Positions 11,279 through 23,690 of a stretch of 64,000 nt of DNA are shown here, in pieces; position 1 is the first letter of the stretch, and the number at the start of each line of letters is the position of its first letter. This stretch comes from Crotophaga sulcirostris (taxonomy: Eukaryota > Chordata > Aves > Cuculiformes > Crotophagidae): the NCBI GenBank assembly GCA_013397455.1, contig VYZB01000331.1, forward strand, positions 660,429 to 724,428, written 5' to 3'. Position numbers and translations under genes: made by a program. The notes beneath the pieces were generated by a model. That model worked only from the letters and a program-made list of their open reading frames with translations. It did not search any database and was not told the origin of the DNA.

Positions 11279-14200
11279 TAGATGGGGTAATATATCTTCT
11301 GAAACTCCCAGACCAAGAAAAGTCTCCTTCAGAAGACATGAGAAGTCTTGACACCACCAGGACTAGAACCAGTTACACCTTATTTTGGACTACCCATCGT
11401 ATTCACTCACGATATGTGAAAACAAAGTTTGATACATTACTGTACCATCCAGTTGTGAAGAGTACAATCAGGTTGTAGTCTGACTCCTTAAAGTGTGTTG
11501 ATGTCATCTATTAAGAAAGTGAAAACCTATTTTAATAGCTAAACCCATTTCTGGGCAATGGTTTCCTAGTTTCTCTAGGTATAGCGTGGATTTATCTAAC
11601 TTGCTTTTCTTTCTTATTTTTTCAATGGGGAAAACAATGTATGAGGCATCAGAAATATTAGCAAACCTTCATTTACATCAATACGATCAAGGTATTTTGA
11701 AACACCTCCTTTATGGGTTGTTTTCTCCGTTTTTTATCGGATAGGCACTGCTAAAACAAAGCATAAAAGCATTTGGGGTAAATAGTTTACTTACCACAAC
11801 AGTTTTTATCCTTTAGTATATGCACTTATCTTTCCTTTCCATCAATGCATCATTTACCAGTGTTTTTTAGAAAGTCTGTTAAGACAACTGTGAAGCAGGG
11901 CGTTTGTTTGGTGTGCAATCTGCACAGCAGTAGTGGTCTAACTGTACTTATTGTTAGCAAAAATACTAGAAAGCATGATAGGGTCTGATAAAAATAAATA
12001 AATAGTTTCGTTCCACGTAATAAGGATTAGAAAGAAGTCCAAACTATGGTACAGGTTGGCATAACTCAAAGTATCTTTACTGCTTTTCGAAATCAAATTG
12101 TTCATCACAGCCTGGCTTGCCGTTTCCTCAATCTGTGGGCACTGATGGTGCTCTGTTTTATGTCTTGAACCTTTTTATGCCCTCTTGGTCATCTACTGAT
12201 CAGTTCTCTGTTTGATCTCCATGCTTAACAACAACTTGAAGGAGCGTTTGCAGAAATAACGGGCCATCAGGGACATCATGCAGCAAGTCTAATACCGAGA
12301 ATACTGCCATTTTTATCATTGGCCAACACCAGAAAACCACTACCAGTCTTGGAGAGGTTTGATTCGAGGGATTTAATATATAGAGTTTGCACATGTGAAT
12401 GACAGAGTATTCACTTCTTAATATTTTTTGTGTAATGCACTGATTCATTAATATCAAGACATAAAAGCAAACACATAGCTTAAGCTTTTGGGAGAATGTG
12501 ATCTTAACTGTTGAAAAGGTGGTAAGGAAAAAGTTTTTTGGTGTGTGTTCAAACTGTTCTGCAAACTACAAGACTAGTTATGTTTATTTTCATGGTGTTT
12601 TGGGCCAGATTATCAGGTTTAAATACTGTGTGCAATACCACTCTCTATTTGGCTATGTCTTACTTTTTGTATTGCAGCTATGATATTCATTAATAATTTA
12701 AGTTAAATTAATATTTCTTTTAAACATATATATAGTCACAAGTTGTTTACATGAATGTTGGGAACTTGGTTGTAAAGCACAGACATATCTGTGGACTGTA
12801 CCGTTTCCTTTTCTTCTAACCTTATCTTCGTTCTCAGAGAGTACAACATAGTGTTAAAGCCATGCCTATATACATGTATAGATCAAGGAATGCTTTGTAA
12901 GAAATCCTGAGATCTGCAAGGTCTAAGCATGACCTACTACATAATAAATACTCTCCTCCAGGTATAGACCAAGGCTACAAAGCTCTGCAGTCTTTTTCGA
13001 AACTGAAAAATTGAAAATCAGAGATATAGGAAAAGAAGACTAGAATGAAAGACACTATATGACATTTGTAGCATTTTGTTGTAATATGTCTGAGTAGGCA
13101 TATGCGACAGGATGCTAATCATTTTATACTACAAGTTGAAGGAGCAGCAAAGACAGCAATTAGTAAAGTCTCATTTCTTGATGTTTTAAATAGCTAGCTC
13201 AGAGAACTGTCTTCATAAAGAACAGAGAAAACTGATTTTTGCTAATGCATGTATCAGCTGCTTTGCAGAGTCCTCTGTTGATATTTAGATGATGAGTGAA
13301 AAAATCAAGCATGCAAATAACAAGGAGGAAGATTTCTGTATCATGTCCTTATAATGACCAACGTGCAATGTGGTATTGCCTGTTAATTTTTATGTGCTTA
13401 GCTTTAGAGAATTTCAGAGAGAGGGTTTAATGGACAAAATGTTTACCTAAATTTTCAGCATTCTAAGGTCCGAAGGCTCTGGATTGATTGTCTTTAATTT
13501 TAAATTTCCTAATTAAATGAGTAATGGCTTGACTTAATCTTAAATGTTGTAGATTTTCAGCATGAACAACCTGTCTGATTAAGGCAAAGCAGTGACTGAG
13601 TTATAATTTTTGAAAATCTCATGTTAAATAAAATAAACCATTGCAAAAGCATTGCATAAATTAAACAAAATTGACATACTTTTTTAAGTGTGGTTTTGCT
13701 TGCAATCTCAAATTTTAATAAGATGATAGCTTAAATAAAAAAGAAATATTTAAACATTACAATTTGCTTTTCAAAAATCTCAGTAAATATCTAATTTCAG
13801 TTTAACTTGCTCTGGATTTTGTGCAGCAGCTTGCTTTTGTTCCTCATGCGTCCCTGCTTCTTCCAATCCAACCCCCATACCACATGCTCTGCAATTCCTC
13901 CTGTTTCCATTTCATCCATCTGAGAACTGCTGAGTCTAAGTACACTGAGAACACTAAGACACGTCCCAAAACCATAAAGTTAACCCTTAAGTGTCCCATG
14001 ACACACTGCATAAACTCAGGGAAACAGTTCTTACTTATCTTTGACAAACAACATACACTTCCTAGCAGCTGCTACTGCCTTGAAATTAATGGAATTATGA
14101 TAAAAGATACCGTCCTGAGTGGATCAATGAGACACTACAATTAAGGGGTTAATTACCATAATTTGTGTACTCTACTTAATGCCACTTCTCTCATCAGGTC

Positions 14201-14490
14201 TCTTGCTTTCCCTTATAGACCCACTGCATTTCATAAATAACTGACCAGATAAAGATTTTGGATGAAATCTTCTTTCAAAACTATCAGGGAATGGATTATA
14301 TGTGCCTGGGCATCTAAACCCTCGTCTTTCAAGGCAATGAAATAGTTAAGATCTTTAACTCATGAAAAATAGATTCCAGTACTTCTTTGTTATTTCATTG
14401 CTATAGGGTTAGCTGTAATTATACTCTTTATTTATTTGTCATTTTTGTTTTGTTGAATAAACACTTCAGGTTTGAATTTCCATAGCTTAT
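11259..14490. other. Non-coding stretch, no gene recognised
   Basis: AT-rich, single-copy-looking sequence. Frames are short (longest 107 codons at 13821-14144, paired with an antisense frame) and match nothing I know. The part at about 13570-13810 is very AT-rich with runs of TTAAAT-like words. No transposon or RNA gene is recognised. Confidence 0.6.
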
Positions 14491-14544
14491 TGTATGTATG
14501 TATGTATGTATATATGTATGTATGTATGTATGTATACATGCATG
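14491..14544. repeat. (TGTA)n microsatellite
   Basis: A tetranucleotide repeat of TGTA, about 13 units, interrupted once by a TATA shift near 14510 and tapering into TACATGCATG at the right end. It is a candidate polymorphic marker with no coding role. Confidence 0.97.
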
Positions 14545-17500
14545 TTTTGTGCAGAATATAAAACCCTACAGAGAATTAATTCTGCTTTCTTGACTCTTTT
14601 TTTTTTTCACCAAGAAGTAGTAAAATGTTCTGAGATACTATTAAGTCTTTAAGTTACAAAATCTAGATTCCACCTTAAAAATGTTCCATACTGTATGTTA
14701 CATAGCCTGGGGTGCTGACTGGCTGCCAAATATCTATCAGAGAGTGATTTATGATATATGATATGTTCCTCAGCCCAAGTGGAGACTGTTTAGTTGAAAC
14801 ATGAGAAAGGAGAGGCCTTGTGCTCTCAAAACCATGATGACAAGTTTCTGTTTGGCTTTCTGAGGGAACATACAGTACAAAACGTGCCATATTTTACAAC
14901 ACCAGAACTTATGTAAGGAACAAAACTAAATTCACTTAACCCCTGGTTTCATTATTTTTTCCTTTTTTTTTTCCTTTCTCTCTATTTTTTTGTGAACCCT
15001 GCTTCTTATTGTAAAAGCTCCCCATTTTCTTTTGTTATTTGCAAGGGTTTGTGACATAGAATTGAAAAACTGCTTGATTCTGAAAATTAAAATATTTTCA
15101 ATAGTTAATATCTATGTGAACATATTTTTAAAATGAGATTTCAGACTCACAATTTAAGTTCTGTTTGTACTTTCAAATCTAACTAAATGTGTGTTATGTT
15201 TTCTGATGTTTTCTGTTCTGAAAAGATTTTTTTCTCTGCAGTTGTGATGAAGTACTTCTCCTGTGGAGCTTTAGGGATCCACACTTCAATATGCCTGGGT
15301 TGAACAATAGGGACAATGACCACTAGGATCTTGAACAACAAAATTCCTCAAGGTTTTGTGGAAGCATTCAGGGATGTTTACAGCCAGAGGTGGTGGTGGG
15401 GAAAGTTGCCTGCTTCATTTATCTGGCATATCTGTGTTAAATAGACATCCAGTCACCATAGTACCTAAATGCTAAAATATAGCATGGAACAGAGGCAAAC
15501 TCAAACCCTCATCACCTGAAGTGTAGGGTGCGTTTGTTTCTTCTTGTAATATTGTCTGTCTTTGCTTATGCTCTCTCTGCGCTTCCAAGTTTTGCTATGG
15601 GAGACTGACTGATGTGAAAAAGCTGTCTTTACGCTGGACAGTGAAAATGATCAGCCTAGGGGGTGCTCTGATCTCAGAGAAATCATTTCACAGCTTCACA
15701 TTAAGTATGCATCATCTTCAGCATTTTGTACCTACATTGTGTTGAAAGCCTGAGCCCAGACAGAAGATGCAGGAAGTACATGTTGTGAAAACACATAACT
15801 TCTGTTTCTAAAAACTTGCATTTCCTCACTACCTGAAAAACCTTTAAATGTAAGGATCTAAGTGCAGAAGAAAACATTTAATTTTTTTTTACAAAAAAAT
15901 TATGGTAAAGGCCATGTCCAGTCTGGTGCATCTAGGAGTACTTCCCTATCTGCCATGGCATTGTTCCAGTTCTGGATTTAACTGAAGACCCACAACAAGG
16001 GTAGCACTATTCTCTGTCTGGGTTTCTCTTGGAAGGTATGGGTCTAATAGAGCCAGGGAGTCCTCTGGCCGTGTCCTGGCAACTGGGAGCAGAAGACCAT
16101 GGTGTATGTAATGGCATCCTTCCTCCACTCAGTCCACTCAGTCCAGATATAGCTGGGAAGACAAAGTAATATACCCTATGACGTAACAGGAAACTGTTAG
16201 CAGAAAAAGAAATTTACCTCTTCTGAGTCCTTGAAAGGTACTTAAACACAAGATCTTATTTCAATGAGATTCACTGAGGACATAAATAGCTTCCATATAT
16301 GTGATTTACACAGTTATTTGGAGAAGCTGCAAATAATAGTATGGTCTCAAGAAGTCCCTTTGTCTTCAGTCCATTGAGGCTGTTGAGATGAAAGTTCAGG
16401 CTTTTATGTTGGATATGCAGAGAGCAGAAAATAAATATGCACTGTTTTCAGACACCATTATGACAGAGAAGAGACTACCAAGGCGACTGGCTAAATAAAA
16501 TGTGACACAGGTAGGTTTCTGCTAATGTAGACTATTTTTCTTGCTCAGGTAGAATTAAATCTCTGGGAAGTCAATTTAACTAGTCAGTCAATAGCAGAAA
16601 AAGCCCAGTCAACACTAGGTATTGGGCTTGACTACCCTTTCAGTTCCTGAGTCAACGTGCTATTGATAGATTTTTTTCAGGCTCAGTTATTGGCCCTTTC
16701 TGGGTATGTGAAAGTCAACAATTCAGAAAAGACCCTCTCTGAAGGCTTCTCAAAAGCCTTGCTTTTTGTTATGCTACCCACAAGTCCAGGCATAGCAAGC
16801 TGTTGTGGTGTAGTGCAGCTTATTTTTTGAGAAAAGACACAAATTGGAAACCTGACTAAGTGCTACACATGTGCCTAGAAGGTAAGCAATTTTTAGTTTG
16901 GGAAAGCAGATGCTCCATCACTCAGAGATGTGCATATGTGACTTCACTGTGTATGTCTCCCAAAATTGATACTTAGTATGGCACTTTATTATCTTCAATT
17001 GAATCTTGAGGTACTCTGAAATACGTCTTTAGGAACCTGTGGCTTTTAAAGGTCCTGCCTTAAATGTTAACTTAGGTGTTCTCACATACTGCATTTTCAT
17101 CCCATCTGAGAAAGCAAATAGCACTCTAAATTTGAGCACACTCACTGCAATACCTGTGATATGTAAGTAGGCACAGAATGTTGTGAGGAAATCCAATAGA
17201 AACTTTCCAACATTAACGAATGCATTGAGAGAAAGACATAAACCTGTGAAGAGACTAATTCTCTGTCCTGTGATCAATGCGAACCTTTAGTTATGTTCTG
17301 AATTAATCCCCCTTCCTGAGTGGCTTTAAGTTGATACAGAGTAATAATACTACACAAATTACTGCTTAATTTGATTCTAGGATCTCATCTGTCTTGATTC
17401 CCAACTTTCTTCTGCCCAAACAGGCACAACTACCACCATTTTGCGTAAAGTGACCCAGTCTCTTCTGCCACAGTGCCAGCTGTTTATTTTCTGGAAGATA

Positions 17501-20500
17501 CAAAAGTAGGTTAATAGCAAAATATGGAGTGGCACACAGAAAATACATGATGAGCTACTGACATTCATGTCAGGCCACTCTGCCTTCTCACTGTATCTCA
17601 TGGTGTTATATCAATATTTGATGTCCTGAAATAATGGTGCTTTGTAATAAGAGTAGAAGTGTGCCTATGGAACGTTAACTAGTGACTATTTTGGATGACC
17701 TTGATCTTTTGCAAAAAATGACAAAATAATCTTAAGGCCTCTCAGGTTGGGTATTTCCTGTTACTTAACTGACAACACTAAAGAGATCTAGTTGTGTTTA
17801 AGAGAACACTGTAAGTTGTCTGATATCTGCTGTACTGAACTGTTAGAACTTGTGAACTGTTGGAGGTTATGGGTTCACCAGCAACCTTTCCTCACTTGGG
17901 AATAGTCTGTCTCTCTTTTAGTGTATAAACAACCCTATTAATGCTAAAATAATTGTTCAAGACATTTTCTAATGCTTGGATATTCAGCATAAGTAAGTGC
18001 TGAGACCTGCAAGTTGGCTGGCGGCTGCAGCAAGCAAACATCCTGTCAAAGTGCCTGGCACTCTGTGTTCCTGCATGATTGGCAGGAAACAGCATGTTTG
18101 GGGAAATGGAAGATGGACATTACAAAAACTGTAGACTTGTTTTCCCAAAACAATAGCATGATTGCAAAGGAGCCTTTTATTAAAATATTTGCTGTTAGAC
18201 TAGTGTGTTGCACGGGTAAGTGGGGGAGGGATGATTGGAGGATGCGATTGCTTAATATATAACCAGGGCTTAATTTTACTGACACTTTATACACATATTT
18301 GTTCTCAGCTAGGCTGTGCATCAGCTGCACTTTAATATGCATGGAACTGAAACCACCTATCTGTATGTGCCTAGCCCACTGGGGTTCATTTCTACTACAC
18401 TATATTGGCATTAGTTGCCACATTATTGTGATCTAACTAGATTTGCTTTCACTGTCACTGAGCAATGCAGATAGCCTTCTGCTTATTTCGTCTGTTATAG
18501 GTCACACTGCAAGGCAGACCAGGTGGTTTTGTCCCAGTAGTGCCATCCCTAGCATTCTGAAGAAGGTGTTTTAATCTCTGTAGGGCATTGTGTACAAGTC
18601 CAATTGGCCAAAGCTGCAGTGTGGCTGTACTGTACAAGCATGTTACCTGGCTGACTGCGCAATGTCTCCTTCCCAGTCACTCTTCAAAACTTTCAGTGCT
18701 GTGCTGAGTCCTGGAAGCTTCTAAGATGGAGAAGAGAGAGCTAGGTCTTTATGTGATTGTAGTTCTCCAACCTGAAAGCCTTCTGGCTGTCTTTGGTGAC
18801 TTCCTTCTGAAAAGCAGCCTGAAGAAATTTATTAGCTTTATATGTTTATACAGGCCATCAGGTAACTATTTTAGCTAACTATACAGCAGCCAAGTAGGTA
18901 AGGAGAGGACTGAAGAATGACACTGTATTTGAAGGATAGTCAAAACAGGGAAGGAGAATTTGCTTTTTTTCTTATTTCTTCCAAGTAGGCATATCTAGAA
19001 GTATACCTGCTTGTCTTTGGGACTCAAAGCATCTTCAGAAACCACTGAGATAAACTGCAGCTGGATCATAAAAAAAAGAGGATGGAAAACATGCAAATGA
19101 TGAGTAAGAGTGTCGTGATGAAGGTGCGAATCAGCTATCTTGTCTCTGAAGGAGCTCAGCACAGGACACGAGAAAATCTGCTGAACTGGTTTTCGGTTTT
19201 TCTTCATGCTGAATTCATTGACTATCTACAGAATAGAAGAAATAGGAATGTTATGAATTCTAGATCTTGATGCTATAAGCATTTAGATTCAGTAATGGAA
19301 GGATACTTCCAATAACCTTGAGATGAGAAATAAGATACCAGTAAATTTGCTTTTATTTTTTTTCAGTTATGAGTTTCTGCTACAGTACAGCTATTTCTCC
19401 TCTATAAGTAATATCTTAATCTATAAATAGTAGATAAGCAGAATGAGGCAAAGAAACCTACCAGGCCTAACCAAACTGAGCCCTGCAGGTGTATTATTAC
19501 CCGACCTCATTTATGGCAGAGGCGATAAAAGATTCTACTGGATGAAAGGACTGTGCGATTTTTATTATGAAAACTTAACATGATAGTCCTTTGTCTAGAA
19601 TTTTTACTCCTTTTTCCTACGAGTGACTATTGGATGTTTGAACAAGAATGACATATTGTAGACACAGCAGGAAGTACCTATTGTCTTCATGCTCTGCAGC
19701 CCACCACACAAATGTGGACAGGTAGGGCACACTGTTGAGCATGGCAGCAGTCCACACAGGTAAGGTCACAGTAGTCTGGGAGATGCCTGCCAAGCTCACT
19801 ATTTAGAGGAGTAGTAACTGGCATCAGTGGAGCTGTAGGACTTAATTTGGTTAGGGTTGGCTGAAGTTTCTGTATGCTATGCTGCATATCCTTAAATTTA
19901 GTTTTTGCTAAGTGATTGTAGGTCTATAAGTCAGAGATCCTGAGGAAGCAGTCTCATTTTCACTGTAGTATTTCTGTCCTGAACTAAAATGTAAAGTTCA
20001 GTGACATACAGAAGAAACAAATCAACAATTATTATATTTTCTTTTAGGCTTAAGAGCATTTTTAAAGCAGTTTCATCTAAAAGGAGACCACAATTTTTTG
20101 TGCTTGACCAAGAACAGGCATCTCCAAGGATGAGAGTTGTCCTGTGACAGCTGTGGTGTGCAATGTTGAGATTGAAGATAATGGGAAAGAAAGACAGGGG
20201 AAAGGAAAAGAAGAAAAGAGCAAAGAAGATGTGAAATAGGCATGGAGGGGGACAGTGGAATTTGGACAGGACACCCACATTAGTAATCCTGGTCGAAAGT
20301 CTCTCAAAGTCTTAAATGGAAAATAGCCAGAGTTTTGCATTCACATCTCAAGATGAGAGTTTAAAATATTTTTTTTTTATGGAAATCAACAAGTGATGTA
20401 ACGAGGCATACTGCAGGGTATGCCCTGCCATATAAAGTGTTTTCTTGTGTATGTCCAGTATAGTAAAGATGCATGTTAGCTGAGGCTACATTGTGTTAGC

Positions 20501-21878
20501 ATTATTTTAAAGCAAATCCTTCCTTTACAAATTGATAAAAAGGCTGATTTATTTGCAGAGTTTAATCTTACCCCGATTAGTGATCACTTCATCACTTGAA
20601 ATGCTAGAGCAGAGAGGATTTAGAAGGGAGGGAACCAGTTTCCTATTTGTCTTTAAAATAAAAGACATTGGACACCTGGCACCCTATAAATACTGTGGCA
20701 CTGTACAATGGCAAACATGGGCACAATGCAGTGCTTATTCTCAGTTGGAATCCATCTGTACACTACAGTAGTAAGACAAAAGAGGATTGTTAGCACTTAA
20801 AGGCACCTTGATGCAGTCATACCACTTGACTGTTTTATTAATTGCCCCATCTGTTAAGTGAGAACTTTCTGACATAGGTTGGTACGAGCTCTTAAACCCC
20901 TTGGTCTGCTTCCTATTGGTTCCACATGTGTTTGTATTTGTTCTCAGTAGGCAGAGATTCCAGAGAGAAAATGAACCCCTACAGATCGATTGCGGTATCA
21001 GTCATGCAGGAGACATGGTAAAACACGCCACTTCAATCTGGTTTGCTGTTAACCCTTTGAACACAGAAAATTAGGGGGGAGAGAGAGAAACCAGTTTGCT
21101 GCCAAAGACATTACTGGGAGAAATAAGATTTGTATCATGATTTCTGAATTACTTATCTCGTTAGGGGCTCTCTGCCTTCTAATAATTCTTCATGAATTAA
21201 ATTTCCACTGCTGCCTGTCTTAGAGCTACGTATTTTAGTATGGCCAAGTCAGACCTTATTAACATGATGTGGAAGATTACAGTTCTGTGCTGAGAATTCT
21301 TGCCCATTCTACACCACCTGGACAATTCTCTGACAAAATTACAATGACAATAGCAGTGACCAAGGCCTAGCACAACAAATGCCTGATAGTTTAAAGGTAA
21401 GGTCGTGATTCACATCAGCAGGAATAAAACAAAGGTGTAGTGTTGTTAAGTGTTTGCAGAAGGTGTAGGTCCACTTCCTTGAATTTTTGTTTGGCATTTA
21501 TAATATTACTAAGAATTATACTCTAGAACACTATTTAAAAGACATTAAAGGAGAACTTGTAGTTTGAAGAGGTGGACAGTAATTTATTGAGAAAGTGGGA
21601 TTAAAATCAAAAGACCAACTTCAACTGAACTTATAGGTAGAAAAGCAGGATTCTTATTAGTTGGAAAGGACTGTCAGTGTTGTACTTGGCCAGTACTCTA
21701 AAAACCTAGTGGTGAATTTCCAGACTTTTAATATGACTTTTGCGAATTGCACACATGCATTCATAGGTTTATGCTTGAGGGAGGTATGCAGAACCTGTTT
21801 TCGCCAAAATCCAGAGCAGCATAAAAATCTCCTGATTGCTTAAGGCTACATTAAATACAAAAGTCCACATAATCCAGT
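14545..21878. other. Non-coding stretch, no gene recognised
   Basis: More than 7 kb without a recognised gene or transposon. Frames do not exceed 115 codons. The longest (19931-20278, minus) is a low-complexity reading of the purine tract at 20183-20229. Minor items are a pyrimidine-rich stretch near 14955-14990 and a 9-bp direct duplication (ACTCAGTCC twice) at about 16127-16144. No splice-site and frame combination was convincing enough to call an exon. Confidence 0.6.
20183..20229 (+). repeat. Purine-rich (GA) tract
   Basis: About 47 bases almost entirely A and G, with only isolated C residues. It looks like a decayed polypurine simple repeat. It explains the Phe/Ser-rich antisense frame over it. 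Confidence 0.7.
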
Positions 21879-21885
21879 CATTTTT
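21879..21885. repeat. Candidate target-site duplication, left copy
   Basis: CATTTTT directly precedes the CR1 3' tail at 21886. The same 7 bases occur at 23038-23044 where CR1 similarity ends. CR1 often lacks clear duplications and the word is T-rich, so this is suggestive only. Confidence 0.45.
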
Positions 21886-23037
21886 CATAGAATCATAGAA
21901 CCACAGAATCATTTAAGTTGGAAAAGACCCTTCTGAGTCCAACTGTTAACTTATCACTGCCAAACTACTATTAAACCGTATCCCTGAGCACCCCATCTAC
22001 ATGTCTTTTGAATATCTCTAGGGCTGGTGACTCAACCACTTCCCTGGGCAGTCTGTTCAAACGCTTGACAACCCTTTCGGTGAAGAAATTTTTCCTAATA
22101 TCCAGTTTAAACCTCCCCTGGTGCAACTTGATGCTATTTTCTCTTGTGGTATCGCTTGCTGCTAGGAAGAATACAGCCACATCCACCTCACTATAACCTC
22201 CTTTCAGGTAGTTGTAGAGATAAGATCTCTCCTGAGTCTCCTTTTCTCTAGACTAAACAACCCCAGTTCTCTCAGCCACTTCTCATAAGACTTCTTCTCT
22301 ATACAGTTCACCATCTTTGGTGCTCTTCTCTGCACACACTCCAGCATCAAAATGTCTTTCTTGTACTGAGGCACCCCAAACAGAACACAATATTCGAGGA
22401 GTGGCCTCACCAGTGCTGAGTGCAGGGGAGCAATAACTTCCCTAGTCCTGTTAGCCACACTGTTTCTAGTGCAAGTCAGGATGCCATTGGTCTTCTTGGC
22501 CACCTGGGCACACTGCTGGCTCATGTTCAGCCAGCTGTCAACATATATCCTCAGGTCCTTTTCCACTGAGCAGCTTTCCAGCCTCACTCCCCTAAGCCTG
22601 TAGTGTTGCGTGGGGTTGTGACCAGAGAGCAGGACCAGGCACTTGGCCTTGTTAAACCTCACACAAGAGACCTCAGCTCATCAATCCAGCCTGTCCAGAT
22701 CCTTCTGGAGAGCCTTCCGACCCTATAGCAGATCAACACTCCCAGCTAATTTGGTGGCATCTGTGAACTTATTGAGAGTGTACTCGATCTCCTCATCCAG
22801 ATCGTTGATAAAGATATCGAACAGAACTGGTCTCAACATGGCTATGGGGAACACCACTCGTGAATGGCTGTCAACTGGGTTTAACTCCATTTGCCAGAAC
22901 TCTTTGGGTCTAGTCTTCCAGGCAGTTTTTTACCCAGGAAAGCGTAGACCTATCCAAGCCATGAGCAACCAATCTCTCCAGGAGAATGCTGTAGGAAATG
23001 GTGTCAGAGGCTTTCCTAAAGTCCAGGGAAATTGTAC
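21886..23037 (-). mobile_element. CR1 LINE, 5'-truncated, antisense
   Basis: Minus-strand CR1. Its 3' end lies on the left, starting with octamer tail units (CATAGAAT, CATAGAAC, CACAGAAT), then the reverse complement of the GGTTGGAAAAGACC 3' UTR segment. ORF2 remnants run rightwards to the middle of the RT domain, where similarity stops near 23037, so the insertion is 5'-truncated. Flanking CATTTTT words may be its target duplication. Similarity to the CR1 consensus I recall is high over most of its length, with scattered stops and frameshifts. The tail differs from the TCACAGTA-type copies, so it belongs to another subfamily. Confidence 0.93.
21971..23037 (-). pseudogene. CR1 ORF2 RT and C-terminal remnant
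   Basis: Broken ORF2 read on the minus strand. From the right, ISLDFRKASDTISYSILLERL is the box-A region. FTDA at 22756-22767 replaces the FADD catalytic box. [22 protein letters not shown] begins a 152-codon frame (22204-22662) that runs through VARPLLEYC-like and [15 protein letters not shown] blocks. A second frame (21971-22186) carries [13 protein letters not shown] and [14 protein letters not shown]. At least two frameshifts separate the pieces, and loss of a catalytic Asp predicts no RT activity. Confidence 0.85.
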
Positions 23038-23044
23038 CATTTTT
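23038..23044. repeat. Candidate target-site duplication, right copy
   Basis: Second CATTTTT, immediately right of the last CR1-like sequence; it pairs with 21879-21885. Confidence 0.45.
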
Positions 23045-23587
23045 AGTAAAATTAGATGAGAGGATGATGTAACAGTTGAAAGCAATCACAAAGGATGAAT
23101 GCATTAGTCCTTTTAGCCCGTGGCAATGACCAAGGTTGTACAAGTAAAAAGGAAGGAGTTTGTATTTCGTGGGACACTTGTGCCATGCAATCTCTGAACT
23201 TTCTTAGCTCAAGAAAAGGGAAAAAGCTGATCTGGCCAATATAATTCTCAGTAATGTGGTTTACTCCTACTGATGTAGCCGAAACTGCCAATGATGATGG
23301 AGCAATTGGCTATCTAGTCACGCAGTGTATTAGCTGAGTAATACTGGACTTCTGAAAAAGCAGAATTGATGAAAGTAAGTAGAGTTAGGTACTGGGAAAC
23401 ACAAGCTTTGAAAGGATTTCCTTCAAACTAGCCGATTGCCCCATACTCTTCTGAGCTTCTTCCTATTAAAAAATGATGATTGCACCAGTTATGATTGTTG
23501 AGCAAGTCAATGGATAGTATTAAATGAGAATCCTTTTAGCAAAGATCAAGGCTACTCAGTTGAGAAGGAGAGAAATTGCATAGTATG
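23045..23587. other. Spacer between repeats, nothing recognised
   Basis: About 540 bp between the CR1 copy and the LTR scrap. I see no gene, RNA or repeat in it. Confidence 0.6.
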
Positions 23588-23603
23588 GGACTTCTGCTAT
23601 GTA

Positions 23604-23690
23604 GGGTATACAATATCCTTTTGGTCAGTTCTGGTCAGCTGCCCCAGATGTAATCCCATCCAAATTCTTGCCCACCCCAACCTACGCGCT
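23604..23690 (-). mobile_element. ERV LTR fragment, antisense
   Basis: A scrap of about 87 bp. Its plus-strand order (GGTATACAATATCC, then TTTGGTCAGTT, GGTCAGCTGCCCC, AAATTCTTG, CCCACCCCAACCTAC) follows the reverse complement of the middle of the avian LTR family whose complete solo copy lies at 48095-48578. It includes a segment that the 48-kb copy appears to have lost between its CACAAG and ATGGCCAAAGGG. Both ends are truncated. On the right it abuts CR1 sequence near 23690. The assignment is from memory and the fragment is short. Confidence 0.5.

Noticed and set aside
12200..12457. An 85-codon minus-strand frame examined as a possible exon or processed pseudogene
   Set aside because: No protein family is recognisable and there is no poly-A tract or flanking duplication.
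13311..13318. An ATGCAAAT octamer, also found at 19091 and 43870
   Set aside because: A few such 8-mers are expected by chance in this length of DNA, and these lack neighbouring motifs.
14491..14544. Possible CRISPR-like or regulatory repeat array
   Set aside because: It is a plain TGTA microsatellite without spacers, in a vertebrate genome.
19931..20278. A 115-codon minus-strand frame with a Phe/Ser-rich stretch resembling membrane segments
   Set aside because: The hydrophobic run is the antisense reading of a purine-rich simple tract.
22008..23059. Plus-strand frames of 62 and 138 codons across the CR1 copy
   Set aside because: They are antisense shadows of CR1 ORF2.
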